A DNA stretch of 64,000 bases. It comes from an uncultured Dehalococcoidia bacterium. GTDB taxonomy: Bacteria; Chloroflexota; Dehalococcoidia; Lucifugimonadales; UBA1123. Shown piece by piece: positions 9,169 to 17,172 of this stretch. The notes beneath the pieces are model-generated. The model saw only the letters and a program-made list of their open reading frames with translations, was not told where the DNA came from and made no database searches. The DNA lies in the NCBI GenBank assembly GCA_958296105.1, contig OY282441.1, positions 2,873,800 through 2,937,799 on the forward strand. The letters run 5' to 3'. Both the position numbers and the translations under genes were made by a program. Each line of letters begins with the position of its first letter. Positions within the stretch are counted from its first letter, which is position 1.

Positions 9169-10187
9169 CGTTCGCCAGCCCCCAGTACCTGCTTCTTCTC
9201 GCCGCGCTGCCGCTGGCAGTGGGCGCGGTCTATTGGGCAGTGCGCAGCCGCGAAGCGGCGCTGGCGCGCATCGGAAACCCGGATCTGGTGCGCAGGCTCA
9301 CCGCAAGCGTGAACACACGCGGACGCCTGACGGCAAGCGCGCTCACCATAGCCGCGCTCGGACTGGCGATCCTCGCGCTGGCTCGTCCGCAGTGGGGCGA
9401 GAGTATGCAGGTGGTCGAGCGCAGGGGCATACAGATGATGGTCGCCATCGACGTATCCAAGTCCATGCTCGCCGAGGACGTGAGGCCCAACCGCCTCGCG
9501 CGCGCCAAGCTGGAGGTGTTCGACCTGATGCGCCTGCTTCGCGGAGACGAGATGGGGCTGGCTCTTTTCGCCGGATCCGCGTTCGTGCAGTTCCCGCTGA
9601 CATTCGATTTCGCCACCGCGCGCGCGTTCCTCGAATACGCCGGCCCCGATGCGATCCGAAGGCAGGGTACGGCCATGGAGCAGGCGATCAGGGTCTCCAT
9701 GAGAGGGCTGGCAGACGACCAGCCGAGCCAGAAGGTGATTCTCATAGTCTCGGACGGAGAGGAGCAGGAGGGAGACGCGGTCAGCGCGGCGCGGGAGGCA
9801 GCCGAATCGGGCGTCGTCGTCTATACGCTGGGCATAGGAACGGCGGAGGGGGAGCCGATCCCGACGACCGACAGGTTCGGAAACGACGCCGGCTACCTCC
9901 AAGACAAGCAGGGAAACGTGGTTCTGTCTCGCATAGACGAGCAGACGCTGCAAGCGGTGGCGGAGGCGGGAGGCGGCAAGTACATTCGCGGAGGAGACGG
10001 AATCAACGCCGCCGAGCAGATAGCCGTCGAGCTGAGCCAGCTGCAAAGAACCACTATGGAACACGAGCTGGAAAGCATCAGAGTCGAGCGATTTCAGCTG
10101 TTCGCGGGCGCGGCAATCGCGCTGCTGATAGTCGGAGAGCTGGTATCCGCCCGAAGACGCGATGCCGCGCGCGGAGCGGCCGCATGA
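9165..10187 (+). CDS. batB: BatB-like vWA-domain membrane protein
   Basis: 340 residues from GTG 9165 (GTGA overlap with batA). Like BatA it begins with membrane helices (FASPQYLLLLAALPLAVGAVY and one near residue 60), has a vWA domain with the MIDAS MVAIDVSKSM and ILIVSDGEEQEGD, and ends with a hydrophobic segment (FAGAAIALLIVGELVS). The two tandem vWA proteins presumably heterodimerise in the membrane with the vWA domains on the outer face. Coupled to the TPR gene through ATGA. Confidence 0.88.
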   Translation: MTFASPQYLLLLAALPLAVGAVYWAVRSREAALARIGNPDLVRRLTASVNTRGRLTASALTIAALGLAILALARPQWGESMQVVERRGIQMMVAIDVSKSMLAEDVRPNRLARAKLEVFDLMRLLRGDEMGLALFAGSAFVQFPLTFDFATARAFLEYAGPDAIRRQGTAMEQAIRVSMRGLADDQPSQKVILIVSDGEEQEGDAVSAAREAAESGVVVYTLGIGTAEGEPIPTTDRFGNDAGYLQDKQGNVVLSRIDEQTLQAVAEAGGGKYIRGGDGINAAEQIAVELSQLQRTTMEHELESIRVERFQLFAGAAIALLIVGELVSARRRDAARGAAA

Positions 10188-11083
10188 GCGCCGCCCGCCG
10201 CGCCGCCGCCGCGCTCCTCGCCATCGCACTTCTGGCAGCCGTCGCCTGCGCGGACGGCGGCGCGATCTCCGCAGTAGTCCCCAGCCGCGCGGGGCCCGAG
10301 GCGATGCGCGAGGGCAACCAAGCCTTCAGCGCAGGCTCCGACGCCTATCAGGAGCGCGACTACGACCGCGCCGCACTCCAGTTCAAAGACGCCGTCGCCG
10401 CCTACGACCGCGCCGCCGAAGCCATGCCCGAGAGCGTGGAGCCGCTCTTCAACTCCGGCAACGCCCTGTACATGCAGAACCGCATGTTCGAGGCGATCGA
10501 CAAGTACGAAGAGGCGCTCAAGGGAGCGGACGCGCAGCTGGCGTCGAACATCTACGCCAACCTGTGCCGCGCCGTCCTCGAATCCGGAGACCCGCAGGGC
10601 GCTGTCGAATCCTGCAATTCCGCCATAGAGATAGACCCGAACAACGACGTGGCGAAGCGCGCCCTGGAGGAGGCTCTGGAGGAGCAGGAGCGCCGCGATC
10701 GTCGCGAGGAGCAAGGCGAAATTCCGGGACAGGGCGAGGACGAACAACCCGACCCGACCGCCGATCAGCCGCAGCCGCCGCAGCCGGGACAGCAGCAGCC
10801 CGCGCCCACCGATCAGCCGGGACAGCAGCAGCCCGCGCCCACCGATCAGCAGGATCAGCAAGGCGAGCAGTCCCCCGGCGACCAGCAGCCCACAGACGCC
10901 GAGCCGGGCGATCAGCCCTCGTCCGCCGATCAGCAGCCGCTGGCGGAAGTTCCGCCCACCGGCCTAACCGAGGAGCAGGCGCGCCAGCTGCTCGAATCGG
11001 TCGGAGACAGGACTAGGGCGCTGCCGAGAACCGGATGGAGCGATGGCACGTCCCGCGGCTCTCCTCCGGAACGCGATTGGTGA
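10184..11083 (+). CDS. batC: BatC-like TPR lipoprotein with Pro/Gln-rich tail
   Basis: 299 residues from ATG 10184, overlapping the batB stop as ATGA. The N-terminus is a lipoprotein signal (LLAIALLAAVAC, Cys22), so the protein is probably membrane-tethered on the outside. TPR-type helices cover about residues 40-165. The C-terminal third is low complexity, rich in Pro, Gln and Asp, with an 11-residue unit QPGQQQPAPTD repeated exactly twice. TPR proteins of this position (BatC) are thought to scaffold the vWA partners. Confidence 0.8.
   Translation: MSAARRAAAALLAIALLAAVACADGGAISAVVPSRAGPEAMREGNQAFSAGSDAYQERDYDRAALQFKDAVAAYDRAAEAMPESVEPLFNSGNALYMQNRMFEAIDKYEEALKGADAQLASNIYANLCRAVLESGDPQGAVESCNSAIEIDPNNDVAKRALEEALEEQERRDRREEQGEIPGQGEDEQPDPTADQPQPPQPGQQQPAPTDQPGQQQPAPTDQQDQQGEQSPGDQQPTDAEPGDQPSSADQQPLAEVPPTGLTEEQARQLLESVGDRTRALPRTGWSDGTSRGSPPERDW
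10781..10846 (+). repeat. 33-bp tandem repeat, two exact copies, inside batC
   Basis: 10781-10813 and 10814-10846 are identical and in frame, encoding two QPGQQQPAPTD units of the disordered BatC tail. A unit of 11 codons keeps the frame, so copy-number changes alter only tail length. Confidence 0.9.
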
Positions 11084-11097
11084 GTGGGGAGACTGCC

Positions 11098-12858
11098 ATG
11101 AGTAAGACGACCATCGCCCTGCTGCCCATCGTCCTGCTGCCCATCGTCCTGATGGCTGTTACAGCTACAGCCCTTGTCGCGCCGCGCGTTTCGCTCGCCC
11201 AGTCCAGCCCGGTGAATGTGGACGTGGACAGCGTCGACATCACCACCAACGACGTTCTCACGGTGACGGTGACGGTGGTCGAGCATAGCGTATCGCACCT
11301 TCCGGAGTTCCCGAACATAGACGGACTGACGCTTGTCGGCAGCAGTCGCTCGTTCACGCGCACTTACGAGAACGGCTCCTTCACCACGAGGGCAAAGTTC
11401 ATCTACAGATTCCAGCCCACGCGCGCGGGTCGGATAGAGATAGACCCCGTCACCGTCAGGCTGGACAGCGGCGTCTACACCTCCAGCCCCATCACGATCA
11501 CGGTGACTCGCGCCCCCATCCCCCCCATGCCTATGGCGCCCCGCGCGCGCGACACCCTGCCGAGGCTGCCCGATCTGCTCGGACAGAACTACTTCGCAGA
11601 GGCGGAAGTGGATGACGAGACCCCCTACATAGGCGAGCAGATTACACACACGTTCAAGTTCTACTCCACCGACAGCCTGAGCAGGCCCACGTATCGCGCG
11701 CCCGACTTCGCGGGATTCTGGAACGCCGGCGAACGCCCCGAGACCACCGACTCGGCTACCAATTCGGGCCGCCGCTATCTCGTCACCGAGATAGATACCA
11801 TACTCTTCCCCGCCGTCGCGGGAGACACCGAGATCGAACCCGGCCTGATGATCGTGCCGGCGGGCATGTTCGGCTCGATCAGGGCGGAGTTCCGTTCGGA
11901 TCCGGTGAAGCTCGCAGTCAGGCCCCTTCCCCCGAACGAACCCGCCACCTTCGGAGGAGCGGTGGGCAGGTACGACATCGCGGCGGGCGTGGACGTGAAG
12001 ACGACCGAGATCGGAGATCCCGTAAAGCTGACGGTGGTCGTCTCCGGACATGGCAACTTCAGCGCGCTGCCAGAGCCGATCTGGACGGACGCCCCGGGCT
12101 GGCGCGCCTATGATGGCGAGGTGTCCACGCGCGCTTCGGTCTCCGATGGCAAGCTGCTCGGCGTCAAGAGCTACGAACGGGTGCTGATTCCCGAAGTAGC
12201 GGGCGTACTCGAGACGCCCTCCGTGGAGTTCTCGTACTTCGACCCTGATCTGGAGGAGTACGTGACAGTGGCGGCAGACCCTATCTCGGTGTTCGTGGAG
12301 CCGGGCGCGAGCGGCGCGGCGAGTCCGCTTCCGACCGAAGGAGCGGCGGATCAGTCCGCCATAACAGACATCAGGCACATCAAGCCAGCTCCGGGCAGGC
12401 TGGGCGCGCGCCGCGAAGCGCTCGTCTCGAACCCGCTGTACCTGACGCTGTGGGGACTGCCGCTGATTGCGGTGGGCGGACTGCTCGGCTGGCGCGCCGC
12501 GCAGAGGAGAAGAGCGGCGCGAGAGGCGGCGCGAGGCCCTGCCAGAGCCAGAGAGATGGCGCTGGCGCGCCTGTCGAGCGCGACCTCTGAAGACTCCATA
12601 GCAGACGTTGCCGCGCTCGCGCTTCACGGCTACCTGAGCGCGGCGCTGGGCAGGCAGACGTCCGGGCTTCCTGCAAGTGAAATCCTCTCGCTGGTCGAAG
12701 ATCGCGGAGCGGCCCACGAGACTTCCGCTATGCTCGCGCAGACTCTCGGCATTCTGGACGAGATGCGATTCGCGCCCCCCGAACTGGAGAGAGACGCATC
12801 TATGGCGCGTGACGTGGCGGAGGTGGTGAGGAGACTCGGCGCGGAGATGCGCCAGTGA
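11098..12858 (+). CDS. batD: BatD-like membrane protein (aerotolerance/oxygen tolerance family)
   Basis: 586 residues from ATG 11098, with GGGGAG 6 nt upstream; longer in-frame starts overlap batC and lack such a site. A signal peptide (residues 1-36) contains the doubled LLPIV caused by a 15-bp tandem duplication at 11119-11148. A long beta-rich extracytoplasmic region with repeated Ig-like segments follows, then a transmembrane helix (PLYLTLWGLPLIAVGGLLGW, about 444-463) and a basic helical cytoplasmic tail. Position and topology match BatD, the largest periplasmic-side Bat component. Coupled to the next gene by GTGA. Confidence 0.85.
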   Translation: MSKTTIALLPIVLLPIVLMAVTATALVAPRVSLAQSSPVNVDVDSVDITTNDVLTVTVTVVEHSVSHLPEFPNIDGLTLVGSSRSFTRTYENGSFTTRAKFIYRFQPTRAGRIEIDPVTVRLDSGVYTSSPITITVTRAPIPPMPMAPRARDTLPRLPDLLGQNYFAEAEVDDETPYIGEQITHTFKFYSTDSLSRPTYRAPDFAGFWNAGERPETTDSATNSGRRYLVTEIDTILFPAVAGDTEIEPGLMIVPAGMFGSIRAEFRSDPVKLAVRPLPPNEPATFGGAVGRYDIAAGVDVKTTEIGDPVKLTVVVSGHGNFSALPEPIWTDAPGWRAYDGEVSTRASVSDGKLLGVKSYERVLIPEVAGVLETPSVEFSYFDPDLEEYVTVAADPISVFVEPGASGAASPLPTEGAADQSAITDIRHIKPAPGRLGARREALVSNPLYLTLWGLPLIAVGGLLGWRAAQRRRAAREAARGPARAREMALARLSSATSEDSIADVAALALHGYLSAALGRQTSGLPASEILSLVEDRGAAHETSAMLAQTLGILDEMRFAPPELERDASMARDVAEVVRRLGAEMRQ

Positions 12859-13760
12859 ATCCCCCAGTGAAGTCGCCAGTGAAGCCCTCAGTGAAGTCGA
12901 TAGCGAAGCCGCCAGCGAAGTCGCCAGCGAAGCCCCCAGCGAAGCCCCCAGTGAAGTCCATAGTTGGCGCTGCGCTCGTCCTGATGGCTGTCCTTTCACT
13001 CCCATATGGCGCGTCCGCAGACGAGGCGGACGATCTCGACGCCTTCAAGACAGCCAACCAGCTGTACGACGAGCAGAGCTACGAGGAGGCGGCGCAGAGC
13101 TACCAGCGCCTTGTTGGGCTGGGCAGCGAGGACGCTACGCTGTACTACAACCTCGCCAACGCCCACTACAAGACGGGCGACCTGGGCCGCGCGATTCTCA
13201 ACTACACCAGAGCGCGGCGGCTCGCGCCGTTCGACGAGGACATAGCCGCGAACCTTGCGCTCGCCATGCGCGAGGCGGAGACCTCGACATACGAGCGTGA
13301 GCCTGTTCCAGCGCTGGCGCAGCTCGCTGAGCAGACGCCCTTCGACCTTGCCGTTCAGCTCGCCGCGCTCGGCTGCTGGCTGGCGCTCGGAGCGACGGCG
13401 GCGGCGTGGGTGTGGAGCCGCCGCGCGCGCGCGTCCCCTGCGCTCAGACGGACGGCGGCCGCGCTTGCCGTGTGCGCCGCGCTTGCCGGGTCGCTTGCCG
13501 TGGGCGACTACCTCGCCGTCCGCCACTGGGAATCCGTGGGGATAGTCACCGCAGAGTCTGCGGACGTATTCAGCGGGCCCGGCTCGCGCTACGCCGCCAG
13601 ATTCAGCATCGGCGCAGGCCACGAGGTCAGGATACTGGAGTCACGCGGGGGGTGGTCGAAAGTGGCTGTACCTCGCTCCGATCTGGAGGGGTGGATACAG
13701 GCATCGGACGCCGAGACCGTTCTGCCTGCCGAGTGGAGAGCGGCGAAGCCCCGTTTATGA
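12855..13760 (+). CDS. BatE-like TPR and SH3 membrane protein with repeat-bearing N-terminus
   Basis: 301 residues from GTG 12855 (GTGA overlap with batD). Before the signal/anchor helix (about 36-55) lies a 35-residue Pro/Lys tract made of eight four-residue units of the form x-P-(V/A)-K. TPR-like helices follow (LYYNLANAHYKTGDLGRAI), then two transmembrane helices near 165-215, and a C-terminal bacterial SH3 domain (ESADVFSGPGSRYAARFSIGAG...). TPR plus SH3 architecture is that of BatE, last gene of many Bat operons. The cationic repeat tract may be an unusual n-region or the start may lie further in; no better start was found. Confidence 0.75.
   Translation: MNPPVKSPVKPSVKSIAKPPAKSPAKPPAKPPVKSIVGAALVLMAVLSLPYGASADEADDLDAFKTANQLYDEQSYEEAAQSYQRLVGLGSEDATLYYNLANAHYKTGDLGRAILNYTRARRLAPFDEDIAANLALAMREAETSTYEREPVPALAQLAEQTPFDLAVQLAALGCWLALGATAAAWVWSRRARASPALRRTAAALAVCAALAGSLAVGDYLAVRHWESVGIVTAESADVFSGPGSRYAARFSIGAGHEVRILESRGGWSKVAVPRSDLEGWIQASDAETVLPAEWRAAKPRL
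12861..12956 (+). repeat. 12-bp tandem repeat, eight units
   Basis: Eight 12-nt units of the type CCNCCAG(T/C)GAAG encode x-P-(V/A)-K at the N-terminus of the BatE-like protein. Unit size is a multiple of three, so gain or loss changes tract length without frameshift. Confidence 0.85.
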
Positions 13761-13791
13761 ACGCCTGAATTCCCCTTTCGCATAGGGCTGG

Positions 13792-15114
13792 ATGGGGTTA
13801 GAATCCCGATTCATGTCTCTACCTTCATACCTGCGCCCCAGCCACGCGAAGCTGCCTCCCACCCTCGACGCCTTCAGGAATCCCGGATTCCGCCTGCTCT
13901 GGCCCGCCAACTACTTCTCGTACGTCTCGCGCTGGATGCAGATGGCGCTGCTGATGTGGCTGGTGCTGGACCTCACCGACTCCTCCCCGTCCCGCGTGGC
14001 GCTGGTCGGCTTCTTCGGGATGATCCCTCTGCTGGTGTTCGGAGCGTTGGGCGGCGTCATCGCAGACCGCGCTGATCGGCGCAAGGTGCTGCTCATGTCG
14101 CAGCTGCTGAACTTGGTGGCGTCCCTTGTAATGAGCGCGCTGCTGCTGTTCGATCTCGCGCAGTTCTGGCACGCATACCCCATCATGCTGGTCAGCGGCT
14201 TGGGGTGGGCTTTGGACATGCCATCGCGCCGGGCGATAGTCCGTGACTCGGTAGGATACTCGGGCGTCACCAACGCCATGGCGCTGGATTCGGTGGGAAT
14301 GCACAGCAGCCGCATGACAGGGCCCATACTCGCGGGCGGACTGACCGCGCTCGTGGGAGTGGAGGGAGCCTACTTCTCCGTCCCTGCGCTGTATCTGGTG
14401 GCGATAGCCTTCCTGACCATTATGAAATCGCCTCCCAGGGGCGCGCCCGCGCCGCAGGCGGCGAGCATCGTCAAGAACCTGCTGGAGGGGTTCGCCTACC
14501 TCCGCGCCAGCCGCATCATCTTGGCAACGGTGATAATCACCGTGCTGATGAACCTGCTGCTGTTTCCATACATGCAGATGGTGCCGGTGATCGCGCGCGA
14601 GACGCTCGGAGTAGTCCCCGGGCTGCGGATGGGCATGATGATGGGCGCGGACGGGCTGGGCGCGATCGTCGGCTCCATGGCGATTGCGTCGTTCGGGCAG
14701 CTGAAGTATCACGGAAGGGTGTACGTCGCAGGCTCGCTGATAGGGCTTTGCATGGTGCTGCTGTTCGCCGCCTCGCAGTGGTTCTGGGTATCCCTGCTCG
14801 TGCTGACCCTGCTCGGACTCGGCACCGCGGGGTTCGGAACCATGCAGTCCACGATAGTAGTCATCTCCGCGTCTGACGAGATGCGAGGGCGCGCGCTCGG
14901 CGTGATCTCGATTGCAATAGGCGCGGGACCCATCGGCGCGCTGCTGATCGGCGTGCTGGCTGAGCTGCTGTCCCCTGCGGCTGCCATAGCCGTCTTCGCG
15001 GTATTGGGCATAGTCTCCCTGCTGACCGTCAGCGCGCTGATGCCGGAGATACGCGCTCGCATGGGGCAGTCGGTCGAGCGGTCCGCGCCCGGAAGCGGCG
15101 CAAGTGGCTCATAG
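13792..15114 (+). CDS. MFS transporter
   Basis: 440 residues with about twelve hydrophobic segments. GGVIADRADRRKVLL is the MFS loop 2-3 signature, preceded by FRNPGFRLLWPANYFSYVSRWMQ, typical of the EntS/TetA-like group of major facilitator exporters. The start is uncertain: ATG 13792 or ATG 13813 (MSLPSYL). It follows the Bat operon by 31 bp on the same strand but is unrelated in function. Substrate cannot be predicted; this subgroup exports siderophores, drugs or macrolides. Confidence 0.85.
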   Translation: MGLESRFMSLPSYLRPSHAKLPPTLDAFRNPGFRLLWPANYFSYVSRWMQMALLMWLVLDLTDSSPSRVALVGFFGMIPLLVFGALGGVIADRADRRKVLLMSQLLNLVASLVMSALLLFDLAQFWHAYPIMLVSGLGWALDMPSRRAIVRDSVGYSGVTNAMALDSVGMHSSRMTGPILAGGLTALVGVEGAYFSVPALYLVAIAFLTIMKSPPRGAPAPQAASIVKNLLEGFAYLRASRIILATVIITVLMNLLLFPYMQMVPVIARETLGVVPGLRMGMMMGADGLGAIVGSMAIASFGQLKYHGRVYVAGSLIGLCMVLLFAASQWFWVSLLVLTLLGLGTAGFGTMQSTIVVISASDEMRGRALGVISIAIGAGPIGALLIGVLAELLSPAAAIAVFAVLGIVSLLTVSALMPEIRARMGQSVERSAPGSGASGS

Positions 15115-15158
15115 TCCGTAAAGGGCGATGGGCAAGAGATGGGCAGTGGTGGACGCGA

Positions 15159-15716
15159 CTACGCGCCGTATGAAGCCCTGAAACGGTGCAGCGTAAGCTC
15201 AGGCTCGTTTGGGGCGACGGGCATGGACTCCGCCTCTTCCCGTATCTTGGCGACTATGAACCAGGGCCCGTCTTGTTCCAGCGCCTGCATGAGCGCGGAT
15301 TCCAGCTCTTCCTCGTCCGTGACCGTCGCCGTCTTCTCTATCCCGCAGCCCTCCGCCACGCGCGCGAGGTCCGTGCCGAACGCGGTGTGGCTGGCTTGGT
15401 TTCCCGTCTGCGCCCACTGCTCGTTGTCCCACACCACCACTATCAGGTTGGCGGGGCTTTCTCGGCTTATCGTGGCTATCGCGCCCATGTTCATCAGCAG
15501 CGATCCGTCCCCGTCCAGCGAGATGACCTTGTCATCGGTGGATAGCGCCACGCCTAGCGCGATGGACGAACACAGCCCCATCGAGCCGTAGGTGTAGAAG
15601 TTCCTGTCGCGGTGTCCTGCGTGCCAAAGCTCATCGGTGGTCGGCCCTAGGTTGGACACCACAGGCAGGTCTCCGATGAGGTCTAGCAGACGCTTCGTTG
15701 CCGAGAACCTATGCAA
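15159..15716 (-). CDS. sulfopyruvate decarboxylase-like, TPP-binding (beta) subunit
   Basis: 185 residues from a TTG start with GGAGG 5 nt upstream. It has the C-terminal thiamine-diphosphate domain of the ComE/phosphonopyruvate-decarboxylase family: YGSMGLCSSIALGVAL, then ISLDGDGSLLMNMGAIATI with the GDG..N metal/TPP motif, and VVVWDNEQWAQTG. Its start overlaps the end of the alpha-subunit gene by 8 bp, so the two are translated together. The reaction would be decarboxylation of a sulfo- or phosphonopyruvate-like 2-oxo acid; exact substrate unknown. Confidence 0.82.
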   Translation of the reverse strand: MHRFSATKRLLDLIGDLPVVSNLGPTTDELWHAGHRDRNFYTYGSMGLCSSIALGVALSTDDKVISLDGDGSLLMNMGAIATISRESPANLIVVVWDNEQWAQTGNQASHTAFGTDLARVAEGCGIEKTATVTDEEELESALMQALEQDGPWFIVAKIREEAESMPVAPNEPELTLHRFRASYGA

Positions 15717-16233
15717 GTTTCCCTCCGTGCAGCATCGGCGTGAGGCAGAGCGCGAGGGGCTGGCGGGATGCGTAGCACAGCTTCAGCGCTCCGGACACGC
15801 GCAGGCCTAGGCGGTCGTCCGTGTCCAGCGTGTAGTGTTGGATGCCCAGCGTGTCCAGTATCGGACGGGTCGAGCGGCCCATCGCCACCTGCGCGATGTT
15901 GAACTCGCCCACCTCGCCGCGCAGGTTGATGAACATTGGTATCGGCACGCGCGCGGGCAGGCACAGGCTGGCGAGCGCGTTGACGCAGTTGCCGAATCCG
16001 CTCGACTGCATGAACACGGCGGCGTTGCGCCCGGCGGCGTATGCTCCGCTGGCTATCCCCAGCGCCTCCTCCTCGCGGGTCGCCGATACCACGTGGAAGT
16101 AGCCGTCCCGCTCCATCAGGCTGGTCACTTGGTGGATGCTCACGTCAGGCACGTAGGCTATCAGCGATACTTCCGCCCCCTTGAGCGATTCGACTATGGT
16201 TTCGGCCCAGCTTGGACTGTTCGGACTGTTCAG
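15709..16233 (-). CDS. sulfopyruvate decarboxylase-like, PYR-domain (alpha) subunit
   Basis: N-terminal pyrimidine-binding domain of a split TPP decarboxylase (ComD-like): VSATREEEALGIASGAYAAGRNAAVFMQ with the Glu that activates TPP, and MQSSGFGNCVNALASL. The first in-frame GTG (16152) would cut off a conserved N-terminal helix. Reading further back gives SWAETIVESLKGAEVSLIAY, and the only well-placed signal is GGAGG 7 nt before a CTG at 16231-16233, so I place a CTG start there (174 residues). It lies 27 bp downstream of fabI on the same strand. Confidence 0.78.
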   Translation of the reverse strand: MNSPNSPSWAETIVESLKGAEVSLIAYVPDVSIHQVTSLMERDGYFHVVSATREEEALGIASGAYAAGRNAAVFMQSSGFGNCVNALASLCLPARVPIPMFINLRGEVGEFNIAQVAMGRSTRPILDTLGIQHYTLDTDDRLGLRVSGALKLCYASRQPLALCLTPMLHGGKLA

Positions 16234-16260
16234 CGTCTTGCCTCCGACTCTCTCTCGCGC

Positions 16261-17037
16261 TCAGATACCCATGACGTGATAGCCAGTGTCCACGTGGACG
16301 ATCTCGCCGGTGATGCCCGAAGACATGTCGCTGCACAGGAACAGCGCGGTGTTCGCAACCTCCTCGTGCGTGATGTTGCGTCCCATCGGCGAGCGCTCGG
16401 CGTGGGCGCGCTTCATGTCCCGATACCCGCTTATTACGCGCGAAGACAGAGTATCGACAGGCCCGGCGCTCACGGCGTTGATGCGGATACCGTCCCGCCC
16501 CAGATCCCACGCCAGCTGTCTGACCTCGTTCTCCAGCGCGGCTTTGGCTGTGCCCATGACGTTGTAGCCGGGAAAGACGCGGCTGGAAGCCTGAAAGGTC
16601 ATCGTGACGATGCTGCCCCCGTTTCGCATCAGCGGCGCGGCGCGCTTGGCGACCGACACCAGCGAGTAGGCGCTGATGTCGAGCGCGAGCCGAAAGCCCT
16701 CGCGCGGGGTGTCTATGAACGCGCCTCCGAGGTCTTCTCGGTTGGCGAACGCGATCGAGTGGACGATGACGTCCAAGCCGCCGAGCGTGGAAGCCGTCTC
16801 CTCGAAGGCGCGCTCCAAGCTGTCGTCATCGCTCACGTCGCACTCGATCAGCGCCGGCGCGGTGGACAGCCTGGCTGCGAGCCGCTCGACCCCGGGGCGG
16901 ATGCGCTCGTTCAGGTACGAGAGCGCGACTCGCGCCCCCGCGCCGTCGAGAGCCTGCGCGATGTGCCACCCTATGCTGCGCTGGTTCGCCACGCCAAAGA
17001 CGAGGGCGTTCTTGCCTTCGAGATCTATCGCGTACAA
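16261..17037 (-). CDS. fabI: enoyl-[acyl-carrier-protein] reductase, FabI type
   Basis: 258 residues from TTG 17037, with GGAGG 6 nt upstream; the longer frame from 17091 runs through leader repeats. FabI features: VFGVANQRSIGWHIAQAL near the N-terminus, the pattern Y-x6-K in YNVMGTAKAALE (catalytic Tyr and Lys), and HVDTGYHVMG at the end. It reduces trans-2-enoyl-ACP in the last step of fatty acid elongation. The window also encodes FabL (32033-32782), so this organism carries two unrelated-motif enoyl reductases. Confidence 0.93.
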   Translation of the reverse strand: MYAIDLEGKNALVFGVANQRSIGWHIAQALDGAGARVALSYLNERIRPGVERLAARLSTAPALIECDVSDDDSLERAFEETASTLGGLDVIVHSIAFANREDLGGAFIDTPREGFRLALDISAYSLVSVAKRAAPLMRNGGSIVTMTFQASSRVFPGYNVMGTAKAALENEVRQLAWDLGRDGIRINAVSAGPVDTLSSRVISGYRDMKRAHAERSPMGRNITHEEVANTALFLCSDMSSGITGEIVHVDTGYHVMGI

Positions 17038-17056
17038 ACTCCGCCTCCGCGCTCGC

Positions 17057-17089
17057 TCGATGTATCCTCGATGTATCCTCAGTGTATCC
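17057..17089 (-). repeat. 11-bp tandem repeat, three units, in the fabI leader
   Basis: TCGATGTATCC at 17057-17067 and 17068-17078, with a variant TCAGTGTATCC at 17079-17089. On the transcribed strand these are three GGATACA-type units just upstream of the fabI ribosome binding site. They might be a protein-binding site or merely replication slippage. Confidence 0.8.
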
Positions 17090-17094
17090 AAGAT

Positions 17095-17114
17095 GGGCGG
17101 TTCACGAGCCGCCC
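17095..17114. terminator. GC-rich hairpin upstream of fabI
   Basis: GGGCGG (17095-17100) and CCGCCC (17109-17114) flank an 8-nt loop. It lies between the liaF-like stop and the fabI leader and may end the upstream transcript. No T-run follows, so a structured or repetitive intergenic element is equally possible. Confidence 0.4.
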
Positions 17115-17172
17115 CCGCATCCTGCCCGTCCTGACTCTGACAGTTTACGCAGACGCTGGATTCTAGGCAAGC

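Noticed and set aside
9233-10183. Long open frame overlapping batB ahead of batC
   Set aside because: Arg-rich shadow frame; the TPR lipoprotein starts cleanly at ATG 10184 in an ATGA overlap.
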